From Scatosoma sp048465415 (GTDB lineage Bacteria > Bacillota > Clostridia > Christensenellales > Borkfalkiaceae): a stretch of DNA of 64,000 nt. The stretch spans positions 186,001 through 250,000 of the forward strand of contig DBFWLO010000009.1 in assembly GCA_048465415.1 (NCBI GenBank), read 5' to 3'. Under the pieces are notes generated by a model. That model was given only the letters and a program-made list of their open reading frames with translations. It was not told where the DNA came from and did no database searches. The translations under genes were made by a program, and so were the position numbers. This document shows, one piece after another, positions 9,311-18,037 of the stretch (the stretch's first letter is position 1; each line of letters begins with the position of its first letter).

Positions 9311-9394
9311 CCTACTCCGCAGTTTCCGCGCTCTACTCGCCGTTTTTGCGATTCTACCCCTGTTCACCCTTGCTCTATCTCCTCTTCCCGGCGA
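9311..9394 (-). repeat. four phased 21-bp direct repeats next to a -35 box
   Basis: On the plus strand CTAC occurs at 9312, 9333 and 9354 and CTAT at 9375, exactly 21 bp apart. Seen from the gene (minus strand) these are GTAG/ATAG cores inside CGRGTAGA-like units, two helical turns apart. The promoter-proximal unit ends one base before the -35 box, the usual layout for activator sites. Confidence 0.75.
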
Positions 9395-9656
9395 CGATCC
9401 CTTCTTAAAATACGATTAATTATTTATTATGTGTATAATTATGCAAACAGAGACAAACGGAGCTTCCGCTTATCCGAGCGGCAGAAGATCGGATATTTCC
9501 CCGGAAAAAGTCTCCTTTTTATGCGTATTTCCGATAAAGTCGGAGCTTTGGCTGCGGCGTCTCGTCACGGAAAAAAGAGTGATCTCTATATCTATACAAA
9601 AATTATTCTTTTTCCCCTTAGGCATTTTGCGTTCCCGCCCGGATTCGTTCGACAAA
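9395..9656. other. non-coding region with no convincing gene
   Basis: This AT-rich stretch holds an isolated TATAAT-like hexamer near 9437-9442 without a good -35, and a small ATCCGA/TCGGAT hairpin around 9478-9500. A 105-codon open frame from 9429 has no ribosome binding site, family resemblance or coding bias. Confidence 0.5.
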
Positions 9657-9770
9657 TTCTACCGTATTTTTTGGCCGCGTAGAGCGAAAAAGAGAAATTC
9701 TACTGTGGGTAGAGAGGTTTTTTTGTACTTTCTACTCCTGATATAGAGTTTTTCGCGACTTCTACTTAGA
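9657..9770. repeat. cluster of CTAC/GTAG motifs in both orientations
   Basis: CTAC occurs at 9659, 9700, 9732 and 9762, and GTAG/ATAG/TTAG at 9679, 9709, 9743 and 9766. Most neighbours fall near multiples of half or whole 21-bp steps. The segment 9679-9703 is identical over 25 bases to the reverse complement of 52941-52965 in the DegV promoter array. Confidence 0.7.
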
Positions 9771-9798
9771 TTGTCAATGCTTTCAGCCTGATTATATC
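9771..9798 (+). promoter_or_regulatory. possible orphan promoter at the end of the repeat cluster
   Basis: TTGTCA (9771-9776) lies one base after a TTAG core, as in the other two arrays. A TATATC hexamer follows at 9793-9798 with a 16-bp spacer. No convincing plus-strand gene follows; a transcript would run antisense into the 3' end of the ABC-F gene. Confidence 0.45.
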
Positions 9799-9942
9799 TA
9801 TTTGTCACAAAAGGATATTACACTTCTATTTTGCCGTTACTTTTTGCCAATAGGCTTACATTCGTCTCCGTACTCCCGAGCGGCGTCCCGAGGAATACAG
9901 CGGAGAGCTTAGAAGAGAACAGCGCAGGGAAAACCTTACCCG

Positions 9943-11415
9943 TCAGATCTCGACGAGGGAAGCGGCGATTGCGCGGCGAAAAGCTCCGTCGTGTTCGACA
10001 AAAAGGAGGGTAGGGTGAAAGGCGAGAACGGTTTCCTCTATCTGGATACGGGACAGAACGTCTATATAATTTAGAGGTTCGTCCCAGATATACAAGTGCG
10101 CTTCTTCGCACAAACTCCGGGCGAGCTCAACTTTTTTCCGTTGTCCGGCGCTCATGGCGAGAAGGTCGGACGAAAAGTCACGGCGGTCGAAACCGAATTT
10201 ATCCAGCACCGCTTTAAAAAGGGTTTCGTCGACGGCGTGCTTACGGGCGTAATCGCTCAAAGAGCCGTTAAATTTTTCCGGTTCCTGCGCCACGTAAGAA
10301 ATTTTTAGCTGCGGAGGTTTCAAAAGCTCTCCGTCAAAAGGAACTCTCCCGACGATCGCTTTGAGAACAGAGGATTTTCCGCAGCCGTTTTTTCCGTTCA
10401 ACGCGATCCTGTCCCCTTGAAAGACGGAAAAGGAAACGCCTGAGCAGGCGGGAACGCCGTCGTAAGAGACGGCCAGGTTTTTCACTTCCAGCAACCGCCG
10501 GGTATAGAACGGAACGGAGCGGACTTTCAGCGCCGATTTTTCTTCTATATTTTTCAGCAGCGCCGATTTTTGCGCCGCCGCCTGTTCTTTGCGTTTCTCG
10601 ATGACTTTCGATGACTTCATCATTTTGGCCGCCTTATGTCCGACGTAGCCGCGGTCGACGCGAAGTCCGGAATTTCGAGCGCCGAACTTCCCTTGTTCCG
10701 TTTTATCCGACCATTCCGCCGTCCGCCGAGCCGCCTCTTTCAGCCGCTTTACTTCCTTTTTCAGTTTATCGTTGCGTTCCCGCTCGAAATTTTCCCGATA
10801 CTCGGCGTTTTGCCGCCAGGAAGAAAAATTGCCGCTCTGGATTTCTATATCGGTACGGTTGAGAGAAAGAATATGATCGACACATTCGTCGAGCAATTCC
10901 CGGTCGTGAGAGACGAGCAAAAAGCCTTCTTGTTTTCCAAGATACGCGGAAACGGCGTCTTTCGCTTGGGCGTCGAGATGATTGGTCGGTTCGTCTATCA
11001 GCAAAAACCCGCCTTCCCGCAGGAACATCGCCGCGAGCAGGGCTTTTGTCTGTTCACCGCCGGAAAGGGTGAAAAAAGGGCGTTCCAGCACGTTTTCGGA
11101 AACGTCGAGCAAAGCCAGTTCTTTGACGATCCGCCATTCCTTTGCGCCGCTGATCTCTTTTAAAACGTCCACGGCCGCGTCTTCCGGCCGTTCCACTTGA
11201 CAGGGAAAATATTCCATGTAAGCCGGACGAACGATGCGGCCGATATACTCGCCCTCAAAGTCGCCCTTCAAAATCCGCAGGAGAGTGGTTTTCCCCCGGC
11301 CGTTTCGCCCGATCAAGCCCGTACGCCAAGCTGTATCGAGAGCGAAAGAAACCCCTTCAAAAACGTTTTCAACGCTTCCGGGATAGGAAAAAGTCAAATT
11401 TTCTATTCGTATCAT
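9943..11415 (-). CDS. ABC-F ribosomal protection protein, Lsa/CplR type
   Basis: ABC-F proteins bind the ribosome and displace antibiotics; the Lsa/CplR branch protects against lincosamides, streptogramin A and pleuromutilins. The 490-residue protein has two ATPase domains: Walker A GRNGRGKTT near residue 40 with LSGGEQTK and LLIDEPTNHLD, and GKNGCGKSS near residue 330 with MSAGQRKKVELA and WDEPLNYID. A long charged interdomain linker lies between them. No membrane segment is present. The opening ENLTFSYPGS is typical of Lsa proteins. I chose ATG 11415, with GGAGG 7 bases upstream, not the longer in-frame opening to 11637. The drug spectrum is inferred from family. Confidence 0.88.
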   Translation of the reverse strand: MIRIENLTFSYPGSVENVFEGVSFALDTAWRTGLIGRNGRGKTTLLRILKGDFEGEYIGRIVRPAYMEYFPCQVERPEDAAVDVLKEISGAKEWRIVKELALLDVSENVLERPFFTLSGGEQTKALLAAMFLREGGFLLIDEPTNHLDAQAKDAVSAYLGKQEGFLLVSHDRELLDECVDHILSLNRTDIEIQSGNFSSWRQNAEYRENFERERNDKLKKEVKRLKEAARRTAEWSDKTEQGKFGARNSGLRVDRGYVGHKAAKMMKSSKVIEKRKEQAAAQKSALLKNIEEKSALKVRSVPFYTRRLLEVKNLAVSYDGVPACSGVSFSVFQGDRIALNGKNGCGKSSVLKAIVGRVPFDGELLKPPQLKISYVAQEPEKFNGSLSDYARKHAVDETLFKAVLDKFGFDRRDFSSDLLAMSAGQRKKVELARSLCEEAHLYIWDEPLNYIDVLSRIQIEETVLAFHPTLLFVEHDGAFRRAIAASLVEI

Positions 11416-11474
11416 TATATTGCCTCCGTTGTCCCGCGTAAAGGAAATCCGCCGCCCGATTCCCTTTTGCGCGC

Positions 11475-11514
11475 AAAAATAAGCCGCGAGAAAGCAGAAT
11501 CCTTCCCGCGGCTT
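11475..11514 (-). terminator. attenuator hairpin in the ABC-F leader
   Basis: On the minus strand AAGCCGCG (11507-11514) pairs with CGCGGCTT (11481-11488), with further inner pairing, and is followed by AUUUUUG. It lies between the promoter and the ABC-F start, directly after the stop of a 25-codon leader ORF. A second hairpin (ACTTCG/CGAAGT, 11520-11536) overlaps the end of that ORF. Confidence 0.75.
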
Positions 11515-11518
11515 ACAT

Positions 11519-11596
11519 CTACTTCGACAAACGAAGTTTCGGAATATAAGGAAATACACTTTCTTGCTTGACGGCAAAAAGAATTTCCGGGAACAC
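11519..11596 (-). CDS. putative 25-residue leader peptide of the ABC-F gene
   Basis: GTG 11596 opens a 25-codon frame ending at TAG 11519-11521, just before the terminator stem. A GAGGG sequence lies 5 bases upstream of the GTG. Translated leaders of this kind control several ABC-F resistance genes: an antibiotic-stalled ribosome blocks terminator formation. An alternative, a GTG-started six-codon ORF at about 11636-11656 behind GGAGG, could serve instead or as well. Neither peptide resembles a known leader. Confidence 0.5.
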   Translation of the reverse strand: MFPEILFAVKQESVFPYIPKLRLSK

Positions 11597-11679
11597 TTTT
11601 CCCTCAACTCTCCTTTGCCCTTTTTATTGTTCAGCAAAAAAGGATATACACTCCTTAACTTCCTCCGATCTTTTTTATT

Positions 11680-11708
11680 ATTGTAACAGATTTATTTGTC
11701 CCTGTCAA
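11680..11708 (-). promoter_or_regulatory. sigma-A promoter of the ABC-F gene
   Basis: On the minus strand TTGACA (11703-11708) and TACAAT (11680-11685) are 17 bp apart. Transcription from about 11673 would give a leader of nearly 260 bases. Confidence 0.9.
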
Positions 11709-11736
11709 GGGAAATTAACGATCCGCCGACAATTTT

Positions 11737-12516
11737 TCAGTCCTCCGTCTTTTCTCCGCTTTCCGATTGCAGACGTTTTTCGTACACTTTATTGATCCAA
11801 TCCCGAAGTCTGCTGCATTCCTTTTCGTCGAGATCTCCGATCTTCTTGCCCGTCTTTTTGAGCACGACTTCTTGAAGCTGCTCTTCCGTGTAGCCGATCT
11901 TTTCCCAGTCCTCTTCCCGGAGGGCACAGGATTCCTCTTTTCCCGCTTCCGTTTTCATCTTTTTGAAAGGCAGTTCTCCCCGTCCCGAGTTTATGCGTTC
12001 CCTGGGATATTCAAACACGGTTTTTCCGCGCTCGTCCACAATGACGAGGCGGCGGATTCGACGCAGTTTGTCGTACTCCACTTCCGCTACGTCGTATTTG
12101 GAAAACGGGTTCGTCAGCTTGTACCTGGCCCCTTCCCTCTGGGTAGGCACATTTAAAAAGATGAAAGGCGCGGTGTATAATTCCCGGCCGATGCCCCATT
12201 TCACACCCGCGCGCTTAAAGGCGTCGGACGCCTCGCCTTTCTTTTCGTTGCCCGCGTCTTCGCGGCTCTCGACGCCGCAGTCCCATTTCCACACGAACGG
12301 CGCGTCCGCGGCGGTACGAAGCCCGATTCCGCAGTAAAGATTTCCCTTGATATCCTTATAATCGTCCGCCCAATTTTCGGCGCCGACCGTCTCGTCGAGA
12401 ATGTCCATATCCACGCGCGAGGTCTTGTAAATGAGCGCCACCGCGCCTTTTTCCGTCGCCTGCTTGACTTTCACTTCGATTTCTTCCGCTTTTAATAATC
12501 TGAATTTCTTGTCCAT
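11737..12516 (-). CDS. Rad52-like single-strand annealing protein
   Basis: The first 180 residues match the Rad52/Sak-like single-strand annealing family: an N-terminal segment leading to LIYKTSRVDMDILDETVG and NWADDYK, then the typical block from WKWDCGVESRED through GEASDAFKRAGVKWGIGREL. Such proteins anneal complementary single strands and are common in phages and integrative elements. The C-terminal 80 residues are charged and may bind a partner. No phage or conjugation gene is nearby, so this may be a domesticated gene or a remnant of transfer. No own promoter is obvious in the short gap upstream. Confidence 0.8.
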   Translation of the reverse strand: MDKKFRLLKAEEIEVKVKQATEKGAVALIYKTSRVDMDILDETVGAENWADDYKDIKGNLYCGIGLRTAADAPFVWKWDCGVESREDAGNEKKGEASDAFKRAGVKWGIGRELYTAPFIFLNVPTQREGARYKLTNPFSKYDVAEVEYDKLRRIRRLVIVDERGKTVFEYPRERINSGRGELPFKKMKTEAGKEESCALREEDWEKIGYTEEQLQEVVLKKTGKKIGDLDEKECSRLRDWINKVYEKRLQSESGEKTED

Positions 12517-12573
12517 AATTATCTCCGTTTTTTACAGTTTGCCTCGTTTTTCTCCTTCTTATGCTTTTCTTTC

Positions 12574-12613
12574 AAAAACAAGCCCCGGAACTCGTTCCCG
12601 GGGCTTGTTTTTT
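12574..12613. terminator. bidirectional terminator after the leucine-rich-repeat gene
   Basis: AACAAGCCCCGG pairs with CCGGGGCTTGTT around a short loop, and A and T runs flank both sides. It ends the long GntR-ABC-LRR operon on the minus strand. Confidence 0.92.
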
Positions 12614-12670
12614 GCGGCATACCTTTCCGCCGCAGTCTATTTATATCTCTCACAAATTTTATAAACGTTT

Positions 12671-15600
12671 TCATGTAACGGGTTCGGTATTATCGCCGAA
12701 ATCGTAAGCGATAAGCTGATCGCTGTTTACCAGCCAGTTTTTCAAAAGTTCCCTGCGCAGCGCTTCGGGGACATAGAGCGTAATATTCTCCGCCACTTTT
12801 CCTTCCCATACGAAATTTTTGTCTATATTCAGATATACGTCGAGGGGAGTTTTCACGCCGAAGAACGCCGAAGCGGACACTGCGCCTTCGCCGGCCTCGA
12901 TGTTTATTTCCGTCAACGCAGTGCAGTTCTTGAATGCGGAATCCCCCAAAAAGACGCTTCCGCCGCCAATAGAGACCTTTTTTAACGAAGTACAGTATTC
13001 AAACGCCGACACGCCGATCCTGACGCCGCTTTTAAAAAGCAGCGAAGCAAGGCCGGAACACCCGCTGAACGCCCGTTCTCCGATCTCGGCTTCCAAGCCT
13101 TCGCAAAATGTGATTCCGGTCAATTTGACGCAGTTCTCGAACGCCCGTTGTCCTACGGAATTCAATTCCGCGGAAGTGAACGTTTCTAATTTCTCACAGC
13201 CGGCAAACCCGTCGGATTCTATCCTCCTACATACGGGCAATTCCGCAATCCACAGCTCTTTGCAGCCGGAAAAAGCCATACTGCCTATCTGACCGACGTT
13301 CGGAAGACAGACGGATTTCAACGCCTTACAGTTTCTAAATGTACCGCTCTCTATGCGGGTGATTGTTTCGTTTTTAACTTCCGTAATTCCCGATCCTTCA
13401 AAAGCGCCGATCTGTAACGTTACGATCCCCGAAAGATCGACTTTGGAGAGCGAAGCGCAATTATAAAACGCGTAACGCCCCACTTCCGTCACCCCGCCGA
13501 GAACGACTTCACTCAAAGGCGTGGAAGAAAAACAATGCTCCGGGATCGACGCCTTGCACCCGTCGTCAAAGACGGCCCTTTCGAGGAGGGAGTTTTCAAA
13601 ACAGGATTCCCCGATCGTTTGCAGCCCGGCCGGGAATACGAACTCCGTCACGCCGGAATAGCTGAAAACCTCTTTGCCCAAAGAAACGAGCGAATCCGTG
13701 CGTCCGAACGTTTGAAGCGACTTACAATCGGAAAATGCGTAGTCTCCGATTTCGAGCCCCTCCTCCGACTCTCCCAGCTCGACGCTTACCAGCTTCCCGC
13801 AGCCGCTGAAAGCCGCGGCGTCAATCTTCCTAAGGCCTTTGCCGAAACGCACTTGTTCGAGCGGGCACCCGCCAAAAGCGCCTTCTCCGATCGATTGCAG
13901 ACCGTCGGGAAAGGTCACGGAAGTCAGAAGGCAACTCCGAAAAGCTAAGTCTGCGACGGCAAGCGTTCCCTCAGGAATGACGAATTCCGTCCGATCGGAA
14001 AGCAGGGGATACATTTGCAACTGTTTTTCAGCCTTATCGTAAAGCACTCCGTCAACCGTCTCGTAAGCGCCGGCGGAAGAAATCGCGAAGGCGGAACAGC
14101 GTTTGAAAGCGCCCGAATAGCGTTCCAGGGACGCGGGCAAAGTCAGAACGTCGAACTCTACCCCCGGAAAAGCGTATTCGTCAAAATATAAGTTTTTAAC
14201 GCTGCCGAAGACGAGCTCTTGCAGAGATTCCGCAACCTCGTCCGCACCTGCCGAGGATCTATGCGTATCGGGTTCTATTCTCAGCGTCTGGCTGTCTCCG
14301 AACTCGATTCGTTCGAGAGATTGACACCGGGAGACGGACTCCGTGTAAAACCGCGTCAGAGAGTCGGGCAAAATAAGCTCGGTGAAAATTCCGTTCGTAA
14401 AAGCGTTCGCCGTTACAATCTGTACGCCTTCGGGGATCCGCACCGTGCCCGCCCTTGCGACGGGATAATAGACCAGCGCCGCCGTATCATATTGATTCAC
14501 GCGCGAAATCACGCTCCCGTCCTCTACGTAAAAGGAAGGATTGGCTTTGTCGATTTCCACCGTACGCAACTTTCCGAGCCTGTTTTCTTCCGCGTTCCCG
14601 CCGCAAAGCAGCAGGAGAAGATCGGGCGCTTGTTCACGCGCCGACACTACTTGCAGCGTTTTTCCGAACTTAAAGGACTCGGCGGCTTTACATGCGAAAA
14701 ACGCCAGTGTGTCGAAAGTTTCCACGTCGGAAACGTCGAAGTTTTTGAGCTCGTTATCCTCCAAAAACGCATGAGAGGAAATTTTACGGATCAGAGGGTG
14801 CGCGGAAAATTCCGTTTCCCCCGCGGCGTCGAAATAACGCAGCAGCGTCCGGCCGTCCGCCGTGCAAAGATTGCGCTTATCGATAAGCACGAGCTCGGAG
14901 TGTTCGTCGTCGACGTCCAGCGCCCCTCCTCTGCGGAGAAACGAACGTACAAACTCCGCGCTCGCGTCCGAAAACACCTCGGATAAAGTCGGGGAAAGCT
15001 CTTTGGGAATGACGATTCTCGTCGGCTGTACCGCAAACGGATCCGACTCCAGTTCGTCGAAGATCTCTCCTGCAAAAGAAGTTAGCTTTTTCACCTCGTT
15101 ATAGTATTTATATTGCGTGGGAAGAACGATTTCTTTCTCGGCGTTGTGGATCTTTACGATCTCCGTCTCCCCATAAAAATATTTCGTCTCGCGGTACTTT
15201 ACGTCCGGTTCGAGCACGAGGTCTTTGGTGACGCGTATGTCTTTCAGACTTTCGTACTTTTTCCCGTCGACGAGCCAATGCCGCACTCCCGTCTCTTCGC
15301 TCCAACCTAAAATACTCTCTTCGTACAGCCTGGAAACTTCCAGCTTTCCCCGATCGGGAATAATGAACCGAATCTCGGGCGCCCAGGACGTCTTGACTGT
15401 CACCGTATGCATCTTGGAATAATCGGGAGAACTGCCGTCGAGCTCGCGCACGATATTTCCCTGTTCGAGCAAGGGCTCTGCCTTTTCCTCCACAGCGGCG
15501 TTTCTGCGGCCGCATTTGAGCGCGTCGTTGGCATAATAAGCGTCGAGATAGACTTGATTGTCCCGTATCTTCCATGCCTGCCCCCCGTCGCCCAAAGGCC

Positions 15601-16495
15601 GAAGATGCGCCGCGTCGGCGTATAAAGTCATGCGGACCGTGTTGTTATAACAATAACCTCCGGAATGATTTCCAAGAACGTTGATGGGTGCGGTCTGCCA
15701 GTAAGTATTTTGTACCGTCGCACTGCCTTCCGACGTACAGTTTTTGATCAGTCCGCCGTTTATCGTCGCAAAGGCGGAAAAATCGGAAACGCTCGTTTTG
15801 TTTACTTTCAGCTTCAGTCCGTCTACGATCCCTTCGTTTATGTTTAAAAGCGCGGGCTGATAGTCCGTTTCCACGGTATAACCGTAAGGATTGATGATGA
15901 TACCGTAAAAAAATTCTTTCTCATAGATCCGTTCGGCGAGCGAGGCGGACACTTCAATGTTTTCGGTGAGAATATAGCTCCCGTTCTCGTCCCATTCGGA
16001 AAGAGCGTTATTCCAGGGCGTATAGTCTTTTTCGTCATGCTCATAAACGGCTATGTCGCAGGAAAAGTTATATTCCCGATATGTAGCGTCGGGCGAAGGG
16101 ATCGTTTCCTCGTTCGCTGCCTCCCTGACAACATACTTAAACGTATAGAGCCCTGTTTTTCGGGCATGCAAATAGCCCTGTTCGTCGAGAAAAATCAGAT
16201 CGTCTTCATAGTCGGAGGTGTAAAAAGTTCTGGCATACTGATGTCGGGATAAAAATTTACCGCCTTTATTTTCCTTTTCAAAGAGTGCGTACTCCGGGCA
16301 CACCTCGGAAAACCGGATCCTCTCGCCGACTTTCATTTCCGCGAGAGTCTTTGTATAATACTCGGCAGGTAAAAAATCCCTGCTCTTCCCATTGAAAATA
16401 AAGAAAAATATAAAGCACCCGATCAGACCGACGAGCAGTATAGGAAAAAGCACCAATAGTGTCGTTCTCATACGCGCTTTCGTATTGTTTTTCAT
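12671..16495 (-). CDS. membrane-anchored BspA-type leucine-rich-repeat protein (1274 residues)
   Basis: A short basic N-terminus is followed by one strong membrane helix (about residues 10-36), with no cleavage site, so the protein is probably anchored with the rest outside. Residues about 130-330 have a beta-helix look (repeated ENIEVS, NGGLIKNC, NHSGGYCYNNT). From about residue 560 to 1240 it is built of LRR_5/BspA repeats of the type IGEGAFGGCPLEQVRF, about 23 residues each. Such repeats bind proteins or surfaces. There is no sortase signal or C-terminal anchor. Its start overlaps the permease stop (ATGA), so it is coupled to an ABC transporter under a GntR repressor. The role is unknown. 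Confidence 0.85.
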   Translation of the reverse strand: MKNNTKARMRTTLLVLFPILLVGLIGCFIFFFIFNGKSRDFLPAEYYTKTLAEMKVGERIRFSEVCPEYALFEKENKGGKFLSRHQYARTFYTSDYEDDLIFLDEQGYLHARKTGLYTFKYVVREAANEETIPSPDATYREYNFSCDIAVYEHDEKDYTPWNNALSEWDENGSYILTENIEVSASLAERIYEKEFFYGIIINPYGYTVETDYQPALLNINEGIVDGLKLKVNKTSVSDFSAFATINGGLIKNCTSEGSATVQNTYWQTAPINVLGNHSGGYCYNNTVRMTLYADAAHLRPLGDGGQAWKIRDNQVYLDAYYANDALKCGRRNAAVEEKAEPLLEQGNIVRELDGSSPDYSKMHTVTVKTSWAPEIRFIIPDRGKLEVSRLYEESILGWSEETGVRHWLVDGKKYESLKDIRVTKDLVLEPDVKYRETKYFYGETEIVKIHNAEKEIVLPTQYKYYNEVKKLTSFAGEIFDELESDPFAVQPTRIVIPKELSPTLSEVFSDASAEFVRSFLRRGGALDVDDEHSELVLIDKRNLCTADGRTLLRYFDAAGETEFSAHPLIRKISSHAFLEDNELKNFDVSDVETFDTLAFFACKAAESFKFGKTLQVVSAREQAPDLLLLLCGGNAEENRLGKLRTVEIDKANPSFYVEDGSVISRVNQYDTAALVYYPVARAGTVRIPEGVQIVTANAFTNGIFTELILPDSLTRFYTESVSRCQSLERIEFGDSQTLRIEPDTHRSSAGADEVAESLQELVFGSVKNLYFDEYAFPGVEFDVLTLPASLERYSGAFKRCSAFAISSAGAYETVDGVLYDKAEKQLQMYPLLSDRTEFVIPEGTLAVADLAFRSCLLTSVTFPDGLQSIGEGAFGGCPLEQVRFGKGLRKIDAAAFSGCGKLVSVELGESEEGLEIGDYAFSDCKSLQTFGRTDSLVSLGKEVFSYSGVTEFVFPAGLQTIGESCFENSLLERAVFDDGCKASIPEHCFSSTPLSEVVLGGVTEVGRYAFYNCASLSKVDLSGIVTLQIGAFEGSGITEVKNETITRIESGTFRNCKALKSVCLPNVGQIGSMAFSGCKELWIAELPVCRRIESDGFAGCEKLETFTSAELNSVGQRAFENCVKLTGITFCEGLEAEIGERAFSGCSGLASLLFKSGVRIGVSAFEYCTSLKKVSIGGGSVFLGDSAFKNCTALTEINIEAGEGAVSASAFFGVKTPLDVYLNIDKNFVWEGKVAENITLYVPEALRRELLKNWLVNSDQLIAYDFGDNTEPVT

Positions 16496-17364
16496 TTTCC
16501 GTCCCTCCTTTGAAGCGATTTCGGCAAAAATTGATTCGTCTTTCTTCTGAAAAATGCGTTCGCCGCAAAGGCAAACAGGATCATGAGAGCGCCGCCCGCA
16601 AGCGTAGCCAGATTACAGATATTCCAACACGCGTTATAAACGGTGATGGGGGAGCCATAACCTCCTCGGTAGTAATATTCCGAATAGGCATCGAAGGGCA
16701 TGGGATAGGCGTATAGTTTTCCAAAGCCCCAGGTAGGCGCTTCCAGCACCGCCGAAACGGTGCAAACCAGCGTCACAATACCAAAGAATAATCCGACGCT
16801 CCAAACGATTCCCGCCAGGATCTTGACGACTGGATATTTTGCCGCTCGCACCGCGTTTACGACGACGGACGCCGCCGCATACATGACGAGCGCGCTCATC
16901 GACACCGACAGAGAAAAGAGGAAATAGAAAGGACTGCGGCGATAGAGGCTGAACACGATGGCGCTTCGCTCGAATCCGTTATAAAGGACGGGAGCGCGCG
17001 CTTGAAAAATCAATTCCGCGATCGTGCCGCCGAAGAGCAGCAAAAGCACCGCGCCCACGCAGCAGACGACGAGACAGAGCATTCTCGTCCCCAGCACCGC
17101 GAAGGAATCTTTGTCGACTTTCGCATACAGTTTTTCGTAAGCGACAGTGCGGTAAACAGAGAGCACGAAGGTAAAGACGAGGATTCCGTAAAGGAGCCCC
17201 TGCGCCGAGCGATCCAGCACCGAAAACATAAGCCGAAGAGATTCCGGTGCGATGAACGCCATAATCACAGAAATGACGAAGAACTCTGCAAGGTAGGCGG
17301 CGAGCGCAATCAACGGTACTTTTATGTAAAATTTCAATTCGTATAAAAACAGTTTTTTATCCAT
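16492..17364 (-). CDS. ABC transporter permease
   Basis: This is a 290-residue protein with about six membrane helices and no other domain, like ABC-2 type permeases of the YtrC/bacitracin-exporter kind. It overlaps the ATPase gene by 8 bases upstream and the LRR gene by 4 bases downstream, so transporter and surface protein are made together. Substrate unknown; GntR/YtrA-linked exporters often respond to cell-wall-active antibiotics, but nothing in the sequence proves that here. Confidence 0.82.
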   Translation of the reverse strand: MDKKLFLYELKFYIKVPLIALAAYLAEFFVISVIMAFIAPESLRLMFSVLDRSAQGLLYGILVFTFVLSVYRTVAYEKLYAKVDKDSFAVLGTRMLCLVVCCVGAVLLLLFGGTIAELIFQARAPVLYNGFERSAIVFSLYRRSPFYFLFSLSVSMSALVMYAAASVVVNAVRAAKYPVVKILAGIVWSVGLFFGIVTLVCTVSAVLEAPTWGFGKLYAYPMPFDAYSEYYYRGGYGSPITVYNACWNICNLATLAGGALMILFAFAANAFFRRKTNQFLPKSLQRRDGK

Positions 17365-18037
17365 TGACTTTCTCCCTGTAAAATTCGCTTATACTCATAC
17401 CCGTTTCTTCGCGGACGTCCTCGCTGACGTACAGATCGGAAAATTTACCGTTTTTCAGAATGAGGAAGCCGTCGATCAAAGTTTCGATCTCTTTGATCTC
17501 GTGCGTGGTGATGAGAAAGAGCCGGTGTTCCCCGCATTCCATAATCATCGTCCGGGCAATTTTCGCGCGCAGGTTCACGTCCAGATTGGAGAGCGGTTCG
17601 TCGAACAGGCACACCCGCGCGCCGCTGTATACGGCGAGCAGGAATTTCAGATATTGCTTCATGCCCGAGGAAAGCCCGCCGATAGACTGTCTGGGACGGA
17701 TCCCCGCCGCCTCCGCGTCTTTGAAAATTTTTTGTTTCTCCAAACGGTCGGTGAATGTGTCGTAGAACTCCACCGCGTCTTTCACGCGCATACCGAAGGG
17801 AAACCCGCCCTCCGTCGTCATGTACGCCACGTCGGAAAAATCCGTCTTGAAGAGCTCGCCCTTGAAATCGCGGTCGAGTCCGGATAAAATGCGCAGAAGC
17901 GTCGTTTTTCCCGTGCCGTTGAGCCCGAAAATGCCGACGATCCCCCGATAGGGAAGCTCTACCCGCGCGTCGTCGAGCACTGATTTTCTGCCGTAAGATT
18001 TCGTGATATGCCTTCCGCCGAATACTTCTTTACTCAT
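17357..18037 (-). CDS. ABC transporter ATP-binding protein
   Basis: This 226-residue ATPase has Walker A (GLNGTGKTT) near residue 40, a Q-loop region, the signature GGLSSGMKQYLKF, Walker B CLFDEPLSNLD and the switch histidine in ITTHEI. It energises the permease encoded directly downstream. It overlaps the GntR gene by 8 bases. The signature is LSSGM rather than the usual LSGGQ, a variant found in YtrB-like ATPases. Confidence 0.9.
   Translation of the reverse strand: MSKEVFGGRHITKSYGRKSVLDDARVELPYRGIVGIFGLNGTGKTTLLRILSGLDRDFKGELFKTDFSDVAYMTTEGGFPFGMRVKDAVEFYDTFTDRLEKQKIFKDAEAAGIRPRQSIGGLSSGMKQYLKFLLAVYSGARVCLFDEPLSNLDVNLRAKIARTMIMECGEHRLFLITTHEIKEIETLIDGFLILKNGKFSDLYVSEDVREETGMSISEFYREKVNG

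Noticed and set aside
9429..9746. 105-codon open frame on the plus strand
   Set aside because: It has no ribosome binding site, no family resemblance and low-complexity hydrophobic content; it overlaps the repeat cluster.
9831..10013. TTG-started 60-codon frame after the orphan promoter
   Set aside because: No ribosome binding site at a usable distance, and most of it is antisense to the ABC-F 3' end or unrelated to known proteins.
12880..14100. Internal near-repeats as a possible tandem DNA repeat or CRISPR-like array
   Set aside because: They reflect the 23-residue leucine-rich repeats of the encoded protein; the DNA units are diverged and inside the reading frame.
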